63,120 nt of DNA. It comes from Bartonella sp. HY038. Lineage in GTDB: Bacteria; Pseudomonadota; Alphaproteobacteria; Rhizobiales; Rhizobiaceae. Position 1 is the stretch's first letter. The number at the start of each line of letters is the position of its first letter. The DNA lies in NCBI RefSeq assembly GCF_014117425.1, contig NZ_CP059725.1, forward strand, positions 3,305,001-3,368,120, written 5' to 3'. The translations under genes and the position numbers were made by a program. Below the pieces are notes generated by a model. That model ran no database searches. It was not told the DNA's origin and was given only the letters and a program-made list of their open reading frames with translations. Below, one piece after another: positions 10,015 to 18,555 of the stretch.

Positions 10015-11049
10015 CTAAAATACAAAGACATCGTCGCTATTAATGCGGATATGAACTTTGTTGCCAGCCTTTAGCTTTTTATGATGGGTTGAACGCATGC
10101 GCAGCGGTACATCAATATTTTCGACCTTTAGTATAACCTGTTCAATTTCCCCCATAAGTGTTGAGCTTATAATATTGGCTTCTATCCCTTTGCCATCTGG
10201 AGATAAAAAAATGGCTTGGGGGCGGATATAGGCGGTTGCCTTGTCACCATGGTTAAAGCCATCGGCTTTGTAATGCCCCAAGGGGGTGTTCAAAAAGCCA
10301 TTACTAAAAATAGCTTGCACTTTATTAAAGCTGCAAAAAAACTCTGCTGCATAGACAGAGTTTGGGTGCTGATAAAGATCTTCACCACTACCAGCTTGAA
10401 TAATTTTGCCATTTCGCATCAATATGACGCGATCTCCGCTTGAAAGTGCCTCTTCTGGATCATGGGTTACCATAATGATGGTTGTGCCAAGTTCACGCAG
10501 TAAAGCAATAGTTTCAAGGCGTATGTCATCGCGCAAACCGCGATCGAGATTAGAAAATGGTTCATCCATCAATAAAATGTCAGGCTCTGGTGCAAGGGCG
10601 CGCGCCAAAGCAACACGCTGCTGCTCGCCGCCAGACAACATATGGGGAAAACGGTCAACAAGTTTGCTAAGGCCAAGTCGTTCAATAAGCTTTTTACAAC
10701 GCTGCCGTGCAATGCTTTTATCCACGCGCTTTAGCCCAAACAAGATATTATCTGTGACGGTTTGATGAGGAAATAAAGCATAGTCCTGAAACATAAAACC
10801 AATGCCACGCATTTCCGGCTCAATAAAGCAGTTTGGCCCCGACATTTCTTGACCATTAATGATAATATGACCGTTATCTGGGCGCTCAATTCCAGCAATA
10901 GCGCGTAGTAGGCTGGATTTACCACATCCTGATTGGCCGGCAAGACAAATAACCTCGCCTCTATTGGCCGTAAAAGAAACTTTCTCTAGTGCATTCACTT
11001 TACCAAAGCGGCGCGATATATTTGATACTTCCAAAAACTCTTGGGTCAT
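10015..11049 (-). CDS. fbpC: Fe(III) ABC transporter, ATP-binding protein
   Basis: A 344-residue ABC ATPase of the FbpC/PotA group. The Walker A motif GQSGCGKSS lies at residues 38-46, the Q-loop in FMFQDYALFPH, the signature LSGGEQQRVALARAL near 139-153, Walker B ILLMDEPFSNLD just after, and the switch histidine in VTHDPEEAL. The C-terminal 110 residues form the TOBE-like regulatory part usual in this group (CUT1/FbpC). It powers the FbpA-FbpB ferric importer at the cytoplasmic face. The order here, fbpC then fbpA then, after two unknown genes, fbpB, differs from the usual fbpABC order. Confidence 0.92.
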   Translation of the reverse strand: MTQEFLEVSNISRRFGKVNALEKVSFTANRGEVICLAGQSGCGKSSLLRAIAGIERPDNGHIIINGQEMSGPNCFIEPEMRGIGFMFQDYALFPHQTVTDNILFGLKRVDKSIARQRCKKLIERLGLSKLVDRFPHMLSGGEQQRVALARALAPEPDILLMDEPFSNLDRGLRDDIRLETIALLRELGTTIIMVTHDPEEALSSGDRVILMRNGKIIQAGSGEDLYQHPNSVYAAEFFCSFNKVQAIFSNGFLNTPLGHYKADGFNHGDKATAYIRPQAIFLSPDGKGIEANIISSTLMGEIEQVILKVENIDVPLRMRSTHHKKLKAGNKVHIRINSDDVFVF

Positions 11050-11243
11050 TTATCGGCATCTTTCTTATAAAGCGTTGCTAAATTTTTAGGCTTAATTCTT
11101 TGTTTTTATCTACTATTTGTTACAGCTATTTTGCAGTATATTTATGCAAATTTACAAGTTTTAATTTAATAATAGCACCATATTTATTGAAAAATTAGTT
11201 TGGTTATTTTTAAACCATTGCTTACCTAGCTATTTTTTCACGG

Positions 11244-11567
11244 TTAAAAATAAATACGCTCGCCCAAGTATTTTCCGTAAGGTTCACCACATTTCCATTC
11301 ATCGCTTAGCAGGTAATAGCCGGTCAAGATATCTGCATATCCCTTTGCCTCCAATTCAGTAAAGCTTGAAGGATAAAACAATTTATTAAATACATCCAAA
11401 TCAATGAGACAGGAGGGGGTATAATTTACACATTCATCAAGCGATGCAAAGGATACGGAAAATTCGCTATCCCAACCGATTAAACCAATCTTTTCTAATG
11501 TCCAAAATTCTATTTCAGCGTTATCAATATTAAAGTAGTAAAAATAGAGTTTCACTATAAAATCCAT
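11244..11567 (-). CDS. Hypothetical protein, 107 aa
   Basis: A small acidic protein rich in Tyr, Phe and Trp, beginning MDFIVKLYFYYFNIDN and ending GEPYGKYLGERIYF. No signal peptide, membrane helix or known domain is recognised. It stands alone between fbpC and aroK on the same strand, with about 140 bp on the aroK side and 190 bp on the fbpC side. The composition, with many acidic and aromatic residues, resembles small immunity or SMI1-like accessory proteins, but that is only an impression. Confidence 0.5.
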   Translation of the reverse strand: MDFIVKLYFYYFNIDNAEIEFWTLEKIGLIGWDSEFSVSFASLDECVNYTPSCLIDLDVFNKLFYPSSFTELEAKGYADILTGYYLLSDEWKCGEPYGKYLGERIYF

Positions 11568-11705
11568 TTAATGAATAGATGAATTTAATAAAATTGCACC
11601 ACTTCATCTTTGCTTAGCGGTTTAAGCACAGTTGTAGCTAACTGCTTTTGTAATAAGATTAAAGAAAAATGAAAAAAAGTTTAACAATGCGATGAAAAAT
11701 TTGCT

Positions 11706-12311
11706 TTATTGCGCTTCGATTGCGCTATTGCTCTCATTTTCTTTGGCAAGAAAAGCATCAACATTTTTAATGACCTGCCGTGTTACTGCATCACGTTTGC
11801 CGCGTGTGCTCATCACTGAAAGATGGGCTTTGGCATAAATTGGATAACGTTCCGCAATTAACCGCTCCATGACGGCGCGGGGATTATCATTTTGCAAAAG
11901 TGGCCGATGACTACGGCGTGAAACGCGATCCATCAAAGTATCAAGATCAGCATCAAGCCAAATCGCCAGTGCTTGATCATGAATAGCCTCGCGAGTTTGT
12001 TCATTAATATAAGCACCACCACCTGTTGCAAGAACAATTGGCCCTTTATTTAACAAACGCAAGATAACACGTTTTTCAAGATCTCTAAATTCTTGTTCGC
12101 CATATTGAGCAAAAATTTCACTAATGCTCATTTGTGAAGCGTGCTCTATTTCGTGGTCAGCATCATAAAAATCAAGATTAAGCAATTGGGCAAGCCTTTT
12201 GCCGATTGTTGTCTTGCCTGCGCCCATCAAACCAACAAGCACCAAAGAGCGCTCGCCAATATTGCTGCGCAGTCGATGGATAGCTTTGTGGATCGAAATA
12301 TTTTTACTCAT
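11706..12311 (-). CDS. aroK: Shikimate kinase
   Basis: A 201-residue enzyme that phosphorylates shikimate at the 3-hydroxyl with ATP, the fifth step of chorismate synthesis. The Walker A motif GLMGAGKTT is at residues 27-35. FYDADHEIE supplies the shikimate-binding aspartates, GGGAYI the Gly-rich substrate loop, and RSHRPLL the lid arginine. In most Rhizobiales aroB follows immediately; here the next gene downstream is an unrelated hypothetical one, so aroB must be elsewhere. Cytoplasmic, and slightly longer than the minimal enzyme because of an N-terminal extension of about 20 residues. Confidence 0.95.
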   Translation of the reverse strand: MSKNISIHKAIHRLRSNIGERSLVLVGLMGAGKTTIGKRLAQLLNLDFYDADHEIEHASQMSISEIFAQYGEQEFRDLEKRVILRLLNKGPIVLATGGGAYINEQTREAIHDQALAIWLDADLDTLMDRVSRRSHRPLLQNDNPRAVMERLIAERYPIYAKAHLSVMSTRGKRDAVTRQVIKNVDAFLAKENESNSAIEAQ

Positions 12312-12504
12312 TTAAAATCTTTCGACATTTATCGCACATCAAGTCAAGAGGGTAGAGGCATTTCTTATGGATTTTAGCCACTGGAAGAGCAGTTTTTTGT
12401 GAAAATCTTTAAAATCAGCACGCTCTATTGTTATTTACTTGCCTTTTATCAAAAAATGAAATTTATAAATTGCAAGTCTTAAAACAGATTAGCCTAAGCA
12501 AAGA

Positions 12505-13050
12505 TTAGGCGGTTATTGGCTTTAATGGTAAAACATGTTTGACCCGCCAATTTTTAATTGCATTATGGCTAGATGCTGTTGATAATACCAACTGATCAAA
12601 AGCCATTGACTTACCGGCAAATATTTTTTGTATTTTTTCAATTTCTTGACGTTTTAACAGGCTATCTTCTACACCATAAGCTAAGGATAGATGCGGCATA
12701 AAGCTATCAAAATCATCGGTTTTTAAATAATCAGCAGCTCGCTGTTTTAGAGCTGCCAAATTTTCTACCAGATCAAATGCAAGATAGAAAGAACGGAAGA
12801 AAACATCTTCTTGGCGCACATCAATAATTGGTGCAGAAAAAATCGATATATCCTTGGCAATTGCTTCCATTAGCGCAATGAGGCTTGCTTCTCCCTTTTC
12901 AATATCCACACTGATATCGCCTGCAAGGGTCATATGTGGCTCAAAATTCTCGCTATTAAAAAGCTGCGAAAAATGTGCGATAGAATCGCTCAAGGATGTA
13001 AAATCAACTGATATTGGACGCAGCCAAATAGAATAATAGGATTTTTGCAA
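12505..13050 (-). CDS. 2H phosphoesterase, cyclic phosphodiesterase-like
   Basis: A 181-residue protein with two HxT/Sx catalytic motifs: HMTL near residue 39 and HLSLAYG near residue 121. These two histidines define the 2H phosphoesterase superfamily, which acts on 2',3'-cyclic phosphates or forms 2'-5' RNA links. Size and motif spacing fit the cyclic-phosphodiesterase branch (PF07823-like) better than the LigT/ThpR branch. It is a single gene between aroK and the BA14K gene. The real substrate is unknown; a role in RNA end or cyclic-nucleotide metabolism is an inference from the superfamily. Confidence 0.75.
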   Translation of the reverse strand: MQKSYYSIWLRPISVDFTSLSDSIAHFSQLFNSENFEPHMTLAGDISVDIEKGEASLIALMEAIAKDISIFSAPIIDVRQEDVFFRSFYLAFDLVENLAALKQRAADYLKTDDFDSFMPHLSLAYGVEDSLLKRQEIEKIQKIFAGKSMAFDQLVLSTASSHNAIKNWRVKHVLPLKPITA

Positions 13051-13333
13051 CGTATTCCCCTTTGTTGAGATCTTTACTGGATTGCTTATAATGAGTGGCG
13101 GCTCTAAGCAATAGTTTTAAGCTGCTTGATGAATAATAATTGCTTGGTGATCGCTCGATATTCGATAAGCGATTTTTGCTATAATGATTTAAAAACCATT
13201 TATTTACGCTTTCAATAAAAGTTGAAAGCCTTTGTGTTTACGGGTGTTGAGAGTAGCTAAAATTTGCCATGATTGGGTGCAACTATCAAATTTTAAGAAC
13301 ACATTTTTAAACAATGGCAGAATGGGATTTAAA

Positions 13334-13840
13334 ATGACCAACCATTATAAACAAATTTCAAAAAAGGCTCTTGGCAAGGTTCTTGCGCTTGCAGTTTTTG
13401 CAAGCCTTGTATCAAGCACAAATGTTTTTGCAGCGCCAAATGACCATATGACGCAGCGCATTGAACAAAGAAATGGGCCGATCAATCAAGGACTTTATAA
13501 TGGCTATAAGGGCTATCGCCATCATCGCCCAGGTTATCAGCGCCATAGTGATGGTTGGTGGTATCCAGAGGCGGCATTTAGGCATATTCGCCCTGCGCCA
13601 CCAATTTATGACGGCCCTCATAATAGCGATCGTGGTCCGCGCCCACCGCTTTCTAACCACTTGGATCAACCGCGTCCCAACCATCCAAGTATCAATAGAC
13701 CGATGCCGCAACGCCCAGTTTTGAACCAACGCCATATTAAGTGGTGTGCGCAACAATATCGCACTTACCGCCCATCCGATAATAGCTTTGCTGTTAGAAG
13801 AGGCGAGCGCCGCATCTGTGTATCGCCATTTTCACGCTAA
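13334..13840 (+). CDS. BA14K-family secreted protein
   Basis: A 168-residue exported protein starting at ATG 13334, six nt after GGGA; a longer in-frame upstream extension lacks a good site. A signal peptide (basic start, then KVLALAVFASLVSSTNVFA) is cut near residue 34. The middle is rich in His, Pro, Arg and Tyr and probably disordered. The C-terminal block WCAQQYRTYRPSDNSFAV followed by RRICVSPF matches the BA14K domain (PF07886), known from a 14-kDa lectin-like immunoreactive protein of Brucella. Such proteins are envelope-associated in Hyphomicrobiales. A terminator follows directly. Confidence 0.8.
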   Translation: MTNHYKQISKKALGKVLALAVFASLVSSTNVFAAPNDHMTQRIEQRNGPINQGLYNGYKGYRHHRPGYQRHSDGWWYPEAAFRHIRPAPPIYDGPHNSDRGPRPPLSNHLDQPRPNHPSINRPMPQRPVLNQRHIKWCAQQYRTYRPSDNSFAVRRGERRICVSPFSR

Positions 13841-13904
13841 AGCCTATATTTCAATTTTGAAATTCAAAGTTAGCTAATTTTAGTTGTAATTTAAATTTCA
13901 TTGA

Positions 13905-13937
13905 AACCGTAATAAGATCCTTTCTTATTACGGTTTT
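13905..13937 (+). terminator. Terminator after the BA14K gene
   Basis: AACCGTAATAAG pairs with CTTATTACGGTT around a short loop and is followed by six T residues. Confidence 0.85.
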
Positions 13938-13960
13938 TTATTTCGTTGGTATAAAAACAT

Positions 13961-14469
13961 TCAATGGCAATGGCCAGTTTTGAAAGCATGGTTCTTAGCC
14001 AAAAATGCAATAATAAGTGCAATAAATATAAGTAGAAGAGAAAGCGTAGGTAAAGATTTGGCGCTTGTCCAGTCTAATAGATAGCCACCAATACGACCAC
14101 CACCCGCTACTCCAAGGTTAAACAGCGTTACAAAGAAAAATTGTGCCATATCGGCTTCATTACCAGCGGCATCGGCAAGGGCGGTTTGTAGCAAAGTTAG
14201 CGCCCCCCCAAAAAAGTTAGTCCCCAAAGCGCAACACTTATATAAACCAGTGCCAAATGGTTAAAGACAAATGTTAATAAAACCATAGCGGTGGCAAAAC
14301 GAGTAAGCAAAAAAACGACGAGACTGAAAAGGGGGAGCGATAACGGTTGATGACCGCGCTTATATTGTTCACTTGGTTGATTTAGGTGATGCACCTTTGA
14401 TTTTATGGTCTTGTTTGACACATCATGTCCCTTATTTGCATTTGCCAAATTGCATTCTTTATTGATCAC
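13961..14469 (-). pseudogene. MFS efflux transporter, C-terminal remnant with frameshift
   Basis: Two overlapping minus-strand frames together look like the last third of an AraJ/drug-efflux MFS protein. The first gives membrane segments ending VYISVALWGLTF. A frameshift near 14200-14227 then leads to FFGGALTLLQTALADAAGN, followed by FNLGVAGGGRIGGYLLD and two more helices. The first half to two thirds of a normal 400-residue MFS protein is missing. It lies divergent from a TetR regulator, the usual arrangement for a repressor and its pump, so this is probably the dead former target of that regulator. Confidence 0.7.
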
Positions 14470-14542
14470 TAAAGAATGAAAACTTGTTTTATTTTATCAA
14501 TCGACAAAGAATGGCGTGGGAATTGAAATGCGAGATTGAAAA

Positions 14543-15142
14543 ATGGCAGGTAGACCAAGGGAATTTGATAGAGATGAGGCTTTGAAAGAAGCACGTAATC
14601 TTTTTTGGCAATATGGCTTCGAGGGAACCTCTATGGTGGATCTGGCGCAAGCGTTTAATATTGCATCGGCTCGTATTTATGCAGCCTTTGGCTTTAAAGA
14701 AGCGCTTTTTCGTGAAGCTGTCGAGCAATATCAGCTTGAAAAAGGCTCCTTCGCGAGTGTAGCGCTTGCGCAAAATAGTGATGCACGTGCCGCAATCGAG
14801 CAAGTTTTACGTGGGGCAATAGATGTTTACACCGATAAGTTTATGGGTTGTATGGTTATATCTTCCGCCGTTAATTACTCGCAAAACCATCATAATATCG
14901 CACAATGGCTCACCGTTATGCGCAATGAACGCACTGATCTGATTAAATCCTACCTTAAGCAGGCTAAATGTGATGGTACAATTGCGCCAAACTTTAATGA
15001 AACTGCTTTTGCTGATTTTTGTTGCACTGCCCTTTGCGGCTTTTCAGTACAGGCACGCGATGGGGTTGATACTAAGCGTTTAAATGCTATTGTTGAGCTG
15101 ATCATGAAAGCCTATGACAGTGAAGCGCAGCCTAAGATTTAA
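14543..15142 (+). CDS. TetR/AcrR-family transcriptional regulator
   Basis: A 199-residue regulator. The N-terminal TetR DNA-binding domain starts GRPREFDRDEALKEARNLFW, with the helix-turn-helix in GTSMVDLAQAFNIASARIYAAFG (about residues 29-51). The C-terminal ligand domain has two cysteines near AFADFCCTALCGF. It is divergently placed from the truncated MFS gene across only 73 bp, which would hold the shared operator. Since the pump gene is broken, the regulator may be an orphan or may control other genes. No ligand can be predicted. Confidence 0.88.
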   Translation: MAGRPREFDRDEALKEARNLFWQYGFEGTSMVDLAQAFNIASARIYAAFGFKEALFREAVEQYQLEKGSFASVALAQNSDARAAIEQVLRGAIDVYTDKFMGCMVISSAVNYSQNHHNIAQWLTVMRNERTDLIKSYLKQAKCDGTIAPNFNETAFADFCCTALCGFSVQARDGVDTKRLNAIVELIMKAYDSEAQPKI

Positions 15143-15234
15143 AAATTCATCAAAATAGCTTATTTTTATTTGGTAAAATAACCCAATATGCAATAAAGCC
15201 ATTTTCAGCGTGTTTATTCTGTTTTATAAACCAA

Positions 15235-16065
15235 ATGCCCCAAAACTCTGCATTGGAAAAAATAGTGCTTTTTATACGATCGATATTATTCATTTTTGCT
15301 TTTTATACCGCATCGATATTGCAGGTTTTTCTTTATACGCCGTTTTATTTTTTCTTGCCGCGAAAAAAAGCATGGATAGTGCCTAAAATATGGGGCCGCG
15401 TTACCATGTTTTTATTTAGGCATATTGTTGGCACCAATTATCGCCTTGAAGGCATGGAGAATATACCAAAAGGTGCTTGTATTATCGCACCCAAGCATCA
15501 ATCCATGTGGGAAACAATCATGCTATGTATGTGCCTTGAAGATCCAAGTCTTGTGCTCAAACGCGAATTAATGCGCTTGCCAATTTTTGGGTGGTTTATG
15601 TGGAAAATTGGCATGATTCCTATTGATCGTGGCTCCCCAATCAAGGCGATGAAAGCGGTGATTAATGGGGCGCGTGAAAAGGCTGCCGATGGCCGGCAAA
15701 TCGTTATTTTTCCTGAAGGCACGCGTCAAGAGCCGGGTGCGGAACCGAGCTATAAGCCGGGAATTATACCAATTTATAGTGAATTATCCTTGCCCGTTAT
15801 TCCTATTGCGCTTAATGCTGGGCTTTTTTGGCCGCGATCAACTGTCATGCGCTATCCTGGCACCGTTATTATGCGGGTTTTACCTGCCATTGAGCCAGGT
15901 CTTAATAAACGTGAATTTTTAAAAAAACTGGAAGAGGTTACTGAAAAAGCCTGCGATGATTTATTGATTGAAGCAGCAAATAGCAAAAATCCACCAGCTA
16001 TGCCCCAAACAGCTGTTAAAAGACTGGCGGAACTTGGCATTGATTGGCAGGGGCAAATACGGTGA
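15235..16065 (+). CDS. plsC: 1-acyl-sn-glycerol-3-phosphate acyltransferase
   Basis: A 276-residue membrane-bound acyltransferase of phospholipid synthesis that adds the second acyl chain to lysophosphatidate. An N-terminal hydrophobic helix (about residues 11-40) anchors it. Motif I reads PKHQSMWET, an H-x4-E form instead of the usual H-x4-D. Motif III is FPEGTRQEPGA near residue 160, and the conserved PVIPIALNAG follows. Its stop codon overlaps the GTG start of bioM by four bases, so it is translationally coupled to the biotin-transport genes, an unusual partner. Confidence 0.9.
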   Translation: MPQNSALEKIVLFIRSILFIFAFYTASILQVFLYTPFYFFLPRKKAWIVPKIWGRVTMFLFRHIVGTNYRLEGMENIPKGACIIAPKHQSMWETIMLCMCLEDPSLVLKRELMRLPIFGWFMWKIGMIPIDRGSPIKAMKAVINGAREKAADGRQIVIFPEGTRQEPGAEPSYKPGIIPIYSELSLPVIPIALNAGLFWPRSTVMRYPGTVIMRVLPAIEPGLNKREFLKKLEEVTEKACDDLLIEAANSKNPPAMPQTAVKRLAELGIDWQGQIR

Positions 16066-16784
16066 AAATTGCAACTGCCACGGCTTTAGCTAGTCCCACT
16101 TGCGATAAGCATATACAGTTGGAAGATGTCACATTAAAGCTTGGCAATAAGACCATCTTACAATCGATAAATGTAACATTACAACAACAGCGCATTGGTG
16201 TTATTGGCGCTAATGGTTCGGGTAAAAGTAGTTTTGCAAGATTGTTAAATGGGCTTTTGCTACCTAGTACTGGCACGGTTTTTATCGACGGTTTAGATAC
16301 GAAAAAGGACGGTAAAAATATACGTCGCAAAGTTGGGTTTATTTTTCAAAATCCCGACAATCAAATCATTATGCCAACAATTGAGGAAGATATTGCTTTT
16401 GGGCTTAAAAATATGAAGCTCACAAAGGCGGAAATCCAAAGGCGCAGTGATGATGTTTTACAGCTCTATAATCTTGATGCGATTAAAACATCATCTGCCC
16501 ATAATTTAAGTGGTGGACAAAAGCAATTATTGGCGATTTGCGGTGTTTTGGTTATGCAGCCTGAAATTATGGTTTTTGATGAACCAACAACCATGCTCGA
16601 TTTGCGCAATAAAAAGCGCATTGCCGCCCTCATCAACAATCTGCCGCAACGAGTTGTCTTGGTAAGTCACGACCTTGAATTATTGAAGGATTTCGATCGT
16701 GTGCTCGTGATCGATGAAGGCAAAATAGCCTATGATGGCAGCGCCTATGATGCAATTGAATTTTATAAAAATTTAATGCAATGA
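16062..16784 (+). CDS. bioM: ECF transporter ATPase, biotin type
   Basis: A 240-residue ABC ATPase starting at GTG 16062 in a GTGA overlap with the plsC stop; a TTG at 16044 is an alternative. Walker A is GANGSGKSSF, the Q-loop FIFQNPDNQI, the signature LSGGQKQLLAICG and Walker B IMVFDEPTTMLD. The FQNPDNQI segment is typical of energy-coupling-factor ATPases (CbiO/EcfA/BioM). The partner bioN overlaps its stop by four bases. The module energises uptake through an S component, for biotin BioY. No bioY is visible nearby, so the substrate is inferred from the two-gene ECF layout known in Rhizobiales. Confidence 0.82.
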   Translation: MKIATATALASPTCDKHIQLEDVTLKLGNKTILQSINVTLQQQRIGVIGANGSGKSSFARLLNGLLLPSTGTVFIDGLDTKKDGKNIRRKVGFIFQNPDNQIIMPTIEEDIAFGLKNMKLTKAEIQRRSDDVLQLYNLDAIKTSSAHNLSGGQKQLLAICGVLVMQPEIMVFDEPTTMLDLRNKKRIAALINNLPQRVVLVSHDLELLKDFDRVLVIDEGKIAYDGSAYDAIEFYKNLMQ

Positions 16785-17389
16785 TGAGCAATTTTGAAAA
16801 CAATGAGTCCGCACGTTTATGGGCGAAAAAAACACCTATTTGGGTGAAAATTATTTTCCTTTTTGCCCTTGGCTTATTTGTATTTTTTTTCACGCGCATC
16901 GATATTATGGCAATTGCCTTCCTATTGGCGCTGCTTGCTTATCCAATAGTTGGATTTAGCTTAACACTGCCAATTAAAAATCTTGTAAAATTATGGTGGC
17001 TGTTGCTTGGATTATTTTTGGTGCAATGGCTAACTATTCCATGGGCAGCTAGTTTAGCAATTACTTTGCGTCTTGCAATTTTATTACTTGCCGCAAATTT
17101 GATTAATGCAACGACCAAAGCAAGCGATATGCTTGACGCATTTGAGCGATTCTTTATGCTCTTTAAACCGCTTGGCGCTAACCCCAAAAAAATTGCATTG
17201 GCCTTGTCGTTGACCTTGCGATTTGTACCAGTTGTGAAAACGATTGCCGATGATATTTATGAAGCACAAAAGGCTCGCGGTTTAGAGCGTAGCTTTTTAG
17301 CACTCTTTATCCCTTTGCTTATTCGCATTATAAAAATGGGTGATGATGTTGCGCAAGCAATTTTGTCGCGCAGCTATGACAATGAATGA
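16781..17389 (+). CDS. bioN: ECF transporter T component, BioN/CbiQ family
   Basis: A 202-residue inner-membrane protein with about five hydrophobic segments, starting at ATG 16781 in an ATGA overlap with bioM. The conserved CbiQ-type motif with short Ala-Arg signatures that contact the ATPase appears in YEAQKARGLERS (about residue 160), the family's A-R-G coupling helix; the second motif is in AILSRSYDNE at the end. It couples BioM ATP hydrolysis to an S component. The usual third gene, bioY, does not follow; after the stop there are about 310 bp without a gene. Confidence 0.82.
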   Translation: MMSNFENNESARLWAKKTPIWVKIIFLFALGLFVFFFTRIDIMAIAFLLALLAYPIVGFSLTLPIKNLVKLWWLLLGLFLVQWLTIPWAASLAITLRLAILLLAANLINATTKASDMLDAFERFFMLFKPLGANPKKIALALSLTLRFVPVVKTIADDIYEAQKARGLERSFLALFIPLLIRIIKMGDDVAQAILSRSYDNE

Positions 17390-17700
17390 CTCGATCAAGA
17401 CATTTTTAAGCTTGAGCATAAGACTTAGCAAAGCCAAAAATACCCAATAAAATATATAAAAAATGGCAAAGAAAGAAAGCGAAAAAATATGCGCCATGCT
17501 TTAGCCGTAATGCAAACCATTTTTTATCAGATTGCGGCAAAATTAGGCCTTTATGAAAGAAATATGACTAAAAAAGGCGCTTTTTGCATGCTCTTCGCAG
17601 ATCAGCTATGCAAAGTTAATACTACTCAAATTATCGTGAAAAACCTATATTGATTTTAACAAAACAATAAAACGTAACAAACAATATCTAGGTGATTAAA
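17390..17700. other. Upstream region of the first DUF1127 unit
   Basis: About 310 bp. The last 100 bp are almost repeated before the second DUF1127 gene (18115-18219). Shared blocks are CAGCTATGCAAA, ACTACTCAAAT and CCTATATT, the last looking like a -10 element, then CTAGGTGATTAAA just before the ATG. In Rhodobacter the equivalent genes are driven by the RpoH heat-shock/stress sigma factors; here the class of promoter is only suspected. Confidence 0.5.
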
Positions 17701-17844
17701 ATGAATTTGGTTCGCTCTTTCAATAACTGGCGTCGTTACCGTACAACGGTTAATGAGTTAAATAGCCTTTCTGCTCGTGAGCTTAATGATCTTGGCATTA
17801 ACCGTGCTGAAATTCCATCAATTGCTCGTCGCGCAACACGTTAA
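17701..17844 (+). CDS. DUF1127 small protein, copy 1 (CcaF1-like)
   Basis: A 47-residue basic protein, MNLVRSFNNWRRYRTTVNEL, then LSARELNDLGINRAEI and SIARRATR. The SxxELxDLGIxRxEI core is the DUF1127 signature. In Rhodobacter sphaeroides a DUF1127 protein (CcaF1) is an RNA-binding protein made from the same transcript as the CcsR sRNAs and affects sRNA maturation. The same layout is seen here: three CUCCUCC-loop hairpins follow after about 70 nt. The ribosome binding site is AGGTGA, seven bases before the ATG. Copy 2, 519 bp downstream, differs at four or five residues. Confidence 0.92.
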   Translation: MNLVRSFNNWRRYRTTVNELNSLSARELNDLGINRAEIPSIARRATR

Positions 17845-17914
17845 TATTCAAAATTGATCATAAAATTTGATCTAGGCGCTTGCTGCTTAGTTGAGAGCTT
17901 TTAAATTGAAATTT

Positions 17915-18038
17915 AAATTTTTAGGGTAAATCTCCTCCTCCTATACCCTGAAAATTTTGGAAGACCGACATCTCCTCCTCCCAGTCGGTTTTCAATTCAA
18001 ACACCTGCTGCATTTCCTCCCGCAGCAGGTGTTTTTTT
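17915..18038 (+). ncRNA. CcsR/cuckoo-type triple hairpin RNA, copy 1
   Basis: Three consecutive stem-loops each expose a CU-rich anti-Shine-Dalgarno loop. Hairpin 1 (17915-17958) pairs TTTTAGGGTA-side and TACCCTGAAAA-side around CTCCTCCTC. Hairpin 2 (17964-17989) pairs ACCGAC with GTCGGT around TCTCCTCCTCCC. Hairpin 3 (18002-18031) pairs CACCTGCTGC with GCAGCAGGTG around TTCCTCCC, followed by seven T residues, so it is also the terminator. This matches the CCUCCUCCC-motif RNAs (CcsR, cuckoo family) found behind DUF1127 genes in alphaproteobacteria. In Rhodobacter they are processed from the mRNA under oxidative stress. Confidence 0.82.
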
Positions 18039-18219
18039 ATGGCAAAACGCATTGCCTAAAGAGCTATTTAATAAAGCCTATATTAGGAATTTTTTTAGAA
18101 ATCTTTGTGAAATGGCTAGGGCAGCTATGCAAACTTGGCACTACTCAAATAAATGTGAACAGCCTATATTCAGGTTAACAAAGCAATAAAGCTTAACAAA
18201 CAAAATCTAGGTGATTAAA

Positions 18220-18363
18220 ATGAATTTGGTTCGCTCTTTCAACAACTGGCGTCGTTATCGCACAACAGTTAACGAGCTTAGCCGTCTTTCCTCTCGTGAG
18301 CTCAATGATCTTGGCATTAATCGTGCTGAAATCCCAACAATTGCTCGTCGCGCAACACGTTAA
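18220..18363 (+). CDS. DUF1127 small protein, copy 2 (CcaF1-like)
   Basis: A 47-residue protein nearly identical to the one at 17701. It differs mainly at LSRLSSRELN (versus LNSLSARELN) and EIPTIARR (versus EIPSIARR). The same AGGTGA ribosome binding site and spacing are kept, and many of the DNA differences are silent, so both copies appear to be under selection as proteins. It is again followed by three CUCCUCC hairpins. Together with copy 1 it forms a tandem duplication of a whole regulatory unit (promoter block, gene, RNA hairpins, terminator). Confidence 0.92.
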   Translation: MNLVRSFNNWRRYRTTVNELSRLSSRELNDLGINRAEIPTIARRATR

Positions 18364-18434
18364 TAAATTATTCATAGGCGCTCTCCAAAAATGGGTTGAG
18401 AGCTTTTGAGTTAGAAATTAGTATTATTACAGTT

Positions 18435-18555
18435 TTTTCAGGGGTCTCCTCCTCCTATACCCTGAAAATTTTGGAAGACCGACATCTCCTCCTCCTCCCA
18501 GTCGGTTTTCAATTCAAGCGCCTGCTGCACCTCCTCCCGCAGCAGGCGTTTTTTT
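18435..18555 (+). ncRNA. CcsR/cuckoo-type triple hairpin RNA, copy 2
   Basis: A second set of three hairpins. Hairpin 1 pairs TTTTCAGGG (18435) with CCCTGAAAA (18460-18468) around CTCCTCCTCC. Hairpin 2 pairs ACCGAC (18478) with GTCGGT (18501-18506) around a loop with four CTC units, three nt longer than in copy 1. Hairpin 3 pairs CGCCTGCTGC (18519) with GCAGCAGGCG (18539-18548) around ACCTCCTCCC, and a T-run ends the transcript. Stem changes between the copies are compensatory (CACC/GGTG versus CGCC/GGCG), which supports the folded RNA being functional. Confidence 0.82.
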
